The translations under genes were made by a program, and so were the position numbers. A model generated the notes under the pieces. That model ran no database searches, was not told the DNA's origin, and saw only the letters and a list, made by a program, of their open reading frames with translations. A DNA stretch of 44,327 nt from Nitrososphaerota archaeon (GTDB lineage Archaea; Thermoproteota; Nitrososphaeria; Nitrososphaerales; CADDZS01): positions 1 through 44,327 of the forward strand of contig JABDCJ010000013.1 in NCBI GenBank assembly GCA_013288145.1, given 5' to 3'. Shown in pieces: positions 41,377 to 44,327 of this stretch. Every line of letters begins with the position of its first letter. Positions within the stretch are counted from its first letter, which is position 1.

Positions 41377-42870
41377 TCAGGAATAGGCGTAGATCGAACC
41401 CAGACTGTCAGTCGGCATTACATTGTTCGGAGGTGTGTTTCTGGTGCGCATCCAGTGGAATGTCATGTAGTGCTGCGATGGTAGACCGTTGATGAACGCG
41501 ATATCAGCATAAGTTGGCGCGAACGAGAGCGTACTGTCGCTACCTCTGACCTGCTGTATTTCCATAGAGTTTGCAAATTGAGATCCGGCCGAGGGCCAAA
41601 CAATGGATTGTACTCCTATCCATGACTGGAAAGATCCGCTTGCGACGGTGGATCCGTTTTCACCAGGTCCATTGTCCAAATGGATGGAGAGTGAACTTCC
41701 GCAGCCACACAACAAATCGAGACTGCTGTAAGATGACTTGAACCCGTTGTCAAGGTAACTCGTAGCCGGAGGAACCAAGTCCATGGCATTGTACCGGTAA
41801 GCGGCTTCCAGGCTGACGCTCGTAGGTAGATCAGTTGCTACCAGGTTAGAATCGATCGCACTATAAGACTCTGCTTTATTGAGGTAAATATGGTAACCAA
41901 AACCGGCACCGCTGGGTGCTCCAGTTGCAGTTATGGTTAATCCATTCCCCACGCTGTAGTTTGCTTGCCCACCTGAGAATTGCCCTCCGAGAAATGGTAC
42001 CGCAGTTAGACAATTGCACAACGCTGAGCCGTTGAAGTTGTTGTAAAAGTCGAAAACTTTTGGTCCGTTGTCATACTGTCCATAGGTTCCGGTTAGTATT
42101 GGAAACGCGCCCCAAAACCCAGAGCTGCTATACTGAATCTGGGACGTCGGGAAAATATACATGAATATTTCTTGCTGTCCTGCCGCGGAGATTGCAGCGT
42201 CATCTTTTACCCAGACGTTGGAGACCGGCTGAGAGCTGGAGCAGCTGGATTCACACCAGGCATAGACGGGAACGCCGGAAGAGTCTGTGAAAATTACATT
42301 GCCGACGTTGCTAGCGAGATATGATTCAAAGCTCTGCCAATCGATTCGCAACATGAGTTGCGTTCCAGGGGGAACAGGAGAAAGCTGGCTGTTTGATAGT
42401 GTAATGGGGACACAGTAGGAGGGAGATCCGGGGCCTTCGAATCGAGGACACATTGCACCGGATGAGGTGTTTGAAGAGGAGATGAAAGTGACAGTCACAG
42501 TTTCAATTTGAGTATTTGTAACGGTCGTTGTTTCGGTGTTGTTTTGATAGATGGTCTCCGTGCCGTTCCTGTAGACGGTCGTTACAGTTCCATTTCGGGT
42601 CACTGTTACAGTTTCCGTGGGGGAGTGAGTCGAAGTCCTAGACTCTCTGGTAATTGAACTGCCGCTCGTTGTCGACTTGTTCAGGTAAATAGTGACACCA
42701 GTTGAGGAGCTCGAATTCGCAGATGTAGTCGTAGGAGGCGAGGAAGAGGTTGAAGTGCTAGTGCCATTCAGATTTAATGTGGGAACATAGATGACTGCTA
42801 GGCCTATACTAATAGCAAGCAGGATTGCGACGATCCCTCCGGAAACTATCTGTCTTCGATACTCCGCCAA
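41377..42870 (-). CDS. Membrane-anchored surface protein with Thr-rich stalk
   Basis: A 497-residue protein with an N-terminal anchor (GGIVAILLAISIGLAVIYV, about residues 11-29). A stalk of about 110 residues follows, rich in Ser/Thr with repeated TVTV/TETV patterns and many NxS/T sequons (RNGTVTT, YRNGTETI, NNTETT), likely heavily glycosylated. The 350-residue globular part has several Cys pairs (CNCL, CGCG, WCESSC) and a WIGVQSIVWPSAGS segment. It looks like a beta-sandwich carbohydrate-binding or lectin-like domain. No family is recognised with confidence. It is divergent from a membrane winged-helix gene. Confidence 0.75.
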   Translation of the reverse strand: MAEYRRQIVSGGIVAILLAISIGLAVIYVPTLNLNGTSTSTSSSPPTTTSANSSSSTGVTIYLNKSTTSGSSITRESRTSTHSPTETVTVTRNGTVTTVYRNGTETIYQNNTETTTVTNTQIETVTVTFISSSNTSSGAMCPRFEGPGSPSYCVPITLSNSQLSPVPPGTQLMLRIDWQSFESYLASNVGNVIFTDSSGVPVYAWCESSCSSSQPVSNVWVKDDAAISAAGQQEIFMYIFPTSQIQYSSSGFWGAFPILTGTYGQYDNGPKVFDFYNNFNGSALCNCLTAVPFLGGQFSGGQANYSVGNGLTITATGAPSGAGFGYHIYLNKAESYSAIDSNLVATDLPTSVSLEAAYRYNAMDLVPPATSYLDNGFKSSYSSLDLLCGCGSSLSIHLDNGPGENGSTVASGSFQSWIGVQSIVWPSAGSQFANSMEIQQVRGSDSTLSFAPTYADIAFINGLPSQHYMTFHWMRTRNTPPNNVMPTDSLGSIYAYS

Positions 42871-42915
42871 GATAGTCTCCGCTCTTTGGAGAGCATACTT
42901 TCATTCTCCACTTAA

Positions 42916-42930
42916 TACTAATCTTTAGTA
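42916..42930. promoter_or_regulatory. Inverted repeat in divergent promoter
   Basis: TACTAA TCT TTAGTA, perfect 6+3+6, between the surface-protein gene and the membrane winged-helix gene. Candidate operator for both. Confidence 0.4.
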
Positions 42931-42988
42931 CACCCTAGAGCTATACCCGTCTTATCTCGAACATGGAAAGGTTCAAGTTGTCTATTAA

Positions 42989-43468
42989 TTGCACGGCAAT
43001 TCTCGAACTCTAGAAGACATGCGAAAAAATGGACCTGCAGGCACGTCTCCGGGTGAAGATGTACTCAAGGGGACGACGCTCAGAATCTACAGGTTCATGT
43101 ACAAAGAAGGAAGACCTATGGGTCTCCACGAAATCCAGCGAGCCCTCGGGTTGAGTTCTGCCTCTATTCCGCAGTATCACATTAACAAACTGATAACTGC
43201 GGGGCTAGTAAAAGAGCAGGAAGGCGGTGGCGGGTATTATGTTGACAGGCTCGTCTTTGAAAACATGATCAGGATTAGAAGGTCATTAATTCCGTTTCAA
43301 ACAACTTACACGATTTTTTTTACGACGACACTGCTCATACTTTTAACAATACTTAGGCCAGCGGTTTTGACCTCACTTTACTTATTTTCCATTGTAATCA
43401 ACGTGGCAGCGATTGTAATTTTTGCTTCCCAGGCCTATAGGACGCTTGCCAAGAGCAGCACCATATGA
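42989..43468 (+). CDS. Winged-helix protein with two C-terminal membrane helices
   Basis: 159 residues from TTG 42989, or 149 from ATG 43019. The winged helix spans about 25-85: TLRIYRFMYKEGRPMGLHEIQRALGLSSASIPQYHINKLITAGLV, with the wing GGGGYYVD. Two hydrophobic helices (about 104-122 and 127-147) follow, so the DNA-binding domain is tethered to the membrane. The divergent neighbour is a surface protein, making local sensing and control of that gene plausible but unproven. Confidence 0.78.
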   Translation: MHGNSRTLEDMRKNGPAGTSPGEDVLKGTTLRIYRFMYKEGRPMGLHEIQRALGLSSASIPQYHINKLITAGLVKEQEGGGGYYVDRLVFENMIRIRRSLIPFQTTYTIFFTTTLLILLTILRPAVLTSLYLFSIVINVAAIVIFASQAYRTLAKSSTI

Positions 43469-43492
43469 TTTTGTATAAAATTTGCTCCGGAA

Positions 43493-43741
43493 TTAGGAAA
43501 CTGCGGGTGCGATCAGAAAACTTTCTCTTACGGGCAGTCTCTGAGAAATAATCATGATCACTTCAAGCGAATTTCTGCTCACTCTGGCCATTCTATAGTT
43601 TAGTCCACAATTCGGACATTTGCTCTCCGTCCAGCGGGACTTGTTTACGGAATTGAAAACCGGAAGAGACTCAACTTCGACTTTGGGGACAAACTTTACC
43701 TTACAATTCTTGCACTTTTCCAAGTGAGAGGGCGCTGTCAT
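43493..43741 (-). CDS. Small zinc-finger protein (82 aa)
   Basis: ATG 43741. Two CxxC knuckles, Cys10/Cys13 (KCKNCK) and Cys42/Cys45 (KCPNCG), form a probable zinc ribbon. A helical C-terminus follows (SRNSLEVIMIISQRLPVRES). The function is unknown. It is convergent with the membrane winged-helix gene. Confidence 0.65.
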   Translation of the reverse strand: MTAPSHLEKCKNCKVKFVPKVEVESLPVFNSVNKSRWTESKCPNCGLNYRMARVSRNSLEVIMIISQRLPVRESFLIAPAVS

Positions 43742-43948
43742 GATTGCGTGAGTAGACTATGGTTTATTTTGAACCTTGCTTTGTCTACTGCGTAATACGG
43801 GCGTCACCTCGCCATACTAGAGATCAGAATGGCGCAATTTCGACAATTCTACAATTTAGCGCATAATACTCTAGGCTTGTTGAACTGAAATAAGCTTCGA
43901 AGAATATGGTAAACTCCAAATTCGGGGAAAGTTTTTCGCCAGGCGAGA

Positions 43949-44327
43949 TCAGGCTTGTTGATGACTACAGATGCTATTCATGGTCCGGGAATATTCAATG
44001 CTTACTCTTCCGGATGGGATGATCATGGAAACGCACGTCAGTCTTCCGGAAATTACAATTGCATTTGCCGAGTACGAAGAATTCCCGTACGAGACTGTTA
44101 AGCTGTAATTTCCAACGTTGCAGCAGAGATTGGCGATGCCGGTGGAATTTGTAACTGTCGAACCCAAATCGATTCTTTGCGGAGAACTTCCGCAGAGTTG
44201 GACCAGGTCAGATGCTTTTACTGTTAACCCCCTTAAGGGTCGCCCTGTTATCCCGTCGCGGACGGACAGCACCAAAGTTCCCTCTCCGTTTACCAGGCAA
44301 GCTGCTGGTGTACTGGCAGAGGTGGAG
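43949..44327 (-). CDS. C-terminal part of a larger surface protein, 5' end beyond window
   Basis: The frame is open through the right edge. Upstream of an internal TTG it continues with a Ser/Thr/Ala-rich stretch and CLVNGEGTLVLSVRDG, so this is the end of a longer gene. The visible domain (SVRDGITGRPLRGLTVKASD, then STGIANLCCNVGNYSLTVSYGNSSY) resembles carboxypeptidase-regulatory/transthyretin-like beta sandwiches common in archaeal surface proteins. Sequons are present. Confidence 0.65.
   Translation of the reverse strand, partial: STSASTPAACLVNGEGTLVLSVRDGITGRPLRGLTVKASDLVQLCGSSPQRIDLGSTVTNSTGIANLCCNVGNYSLTVSYGNSSYSANAIVISGRLTCVSMIIPSGRVSIEYSRTMNSICSHQQA

Noticed and set aside
1..44327. 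CRISPR array, transposase or integrase, toxin-antitoxin pair, secondary-metabolite cluster
   Set aside because: No regularly spaced repeats, no DDE or tyrosine-recombinase protein and no such gene sets were seen on either strand.

Overview
The window is archaeal. It carries 20S proteasome alpha and beta subunits, archaeal-type PheS/PheT and TrpS, archaeal S-adenosylmethionine synthetase, archaeal CoaD, type II methionine aminopeptidase, a DUF1512-like membrane protein, tRNAs with bulge-helix-bulge introns, and a 5S rRNA gene with no 16S/23S beside it. Short lone OB-fold proteins, many cupredoxin and Ser/Thr-rich surface proteins, winged-helix regulators and frequent TTG starts suggest a member of the Nitrososphaeria (Thaumarchaeota) or a close relative. 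That placement is inferred from gene content; no 16S or ammonia-oxidation gene is present.

Layout. 1-2523: purD (cut by the left edge) and purF. 2799-3019: tRNA-Trp(CCA) interrupted by three introns. 3026-5844: coaD, map, a zinc ribbon and a DUF1512-like gene. 5845-6883: about 1 kb of non-coding DNA with a perfect 28-bp palindrome and a 72-bp direct repeat. 6884-11503: a coiled-coil surface protein, 5S rRNA, 3-methyladenine glycosylase, a molybdopterin oxidoreductase and asparagine synthetase. 11775-16164: trpS-pheS-pheT operon. 16165-18387: a phosphotriesterase-family gene in low-density DNA flanked by repeats. 18388-24252: a methionine/SAM block, with three tandem MetE-family genes plus an MTHFR-like gene divergent from SAM synthetase across a shared inverted repeat. 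24309-25408: superoxide dismutase and an OB-fold protein. 25532-32422: nucleotide-sugar and lipid-linked glycan genes interleaved with Trm112, the proteasome and a winged-helix regulator. 32616-32743: tRNA-Gln(TTG) with two introns. 32786-44327: accessory and surface region with secreted Ig-like and Thr-rich proteins, a membrane cupredoxin, an NfeD-like protein, Lrp-like and membrane-bound regulators, an alpha/beta hydrolase, a purple-acid-phosphatase-like enzyme and small Cys-rich ORFs.

How genes fit together. The MetE/MTHFR/SAM synthetase block makes and activates methionine. tRNA-Trp and TrpS lie within 9 kb of each other. GlcNAc-1-P transferase, a hexapeptide acyltransferase, a Gfo/Idh oxidoreductase and a nucleotide-sugar dehydrogenase relative fit synthesis of an acetamido-sugar glycan, which could decorate the sequon-rich surface proteins seen here.

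Most notable: the tRNA-Trp gene with three introns (19, 86 and 42 nt), each with its own bulge-helix-bulge, whose anticodon intron carries two antisense elements placed to guide 2'-O-methylation at C34 and C39; the three-gene MetE array with one member lacking its zinc ligands and another fused to a DUF4346-like domain; and a two-repeat CxCxCH mini-protein ORF without a standard start codon.
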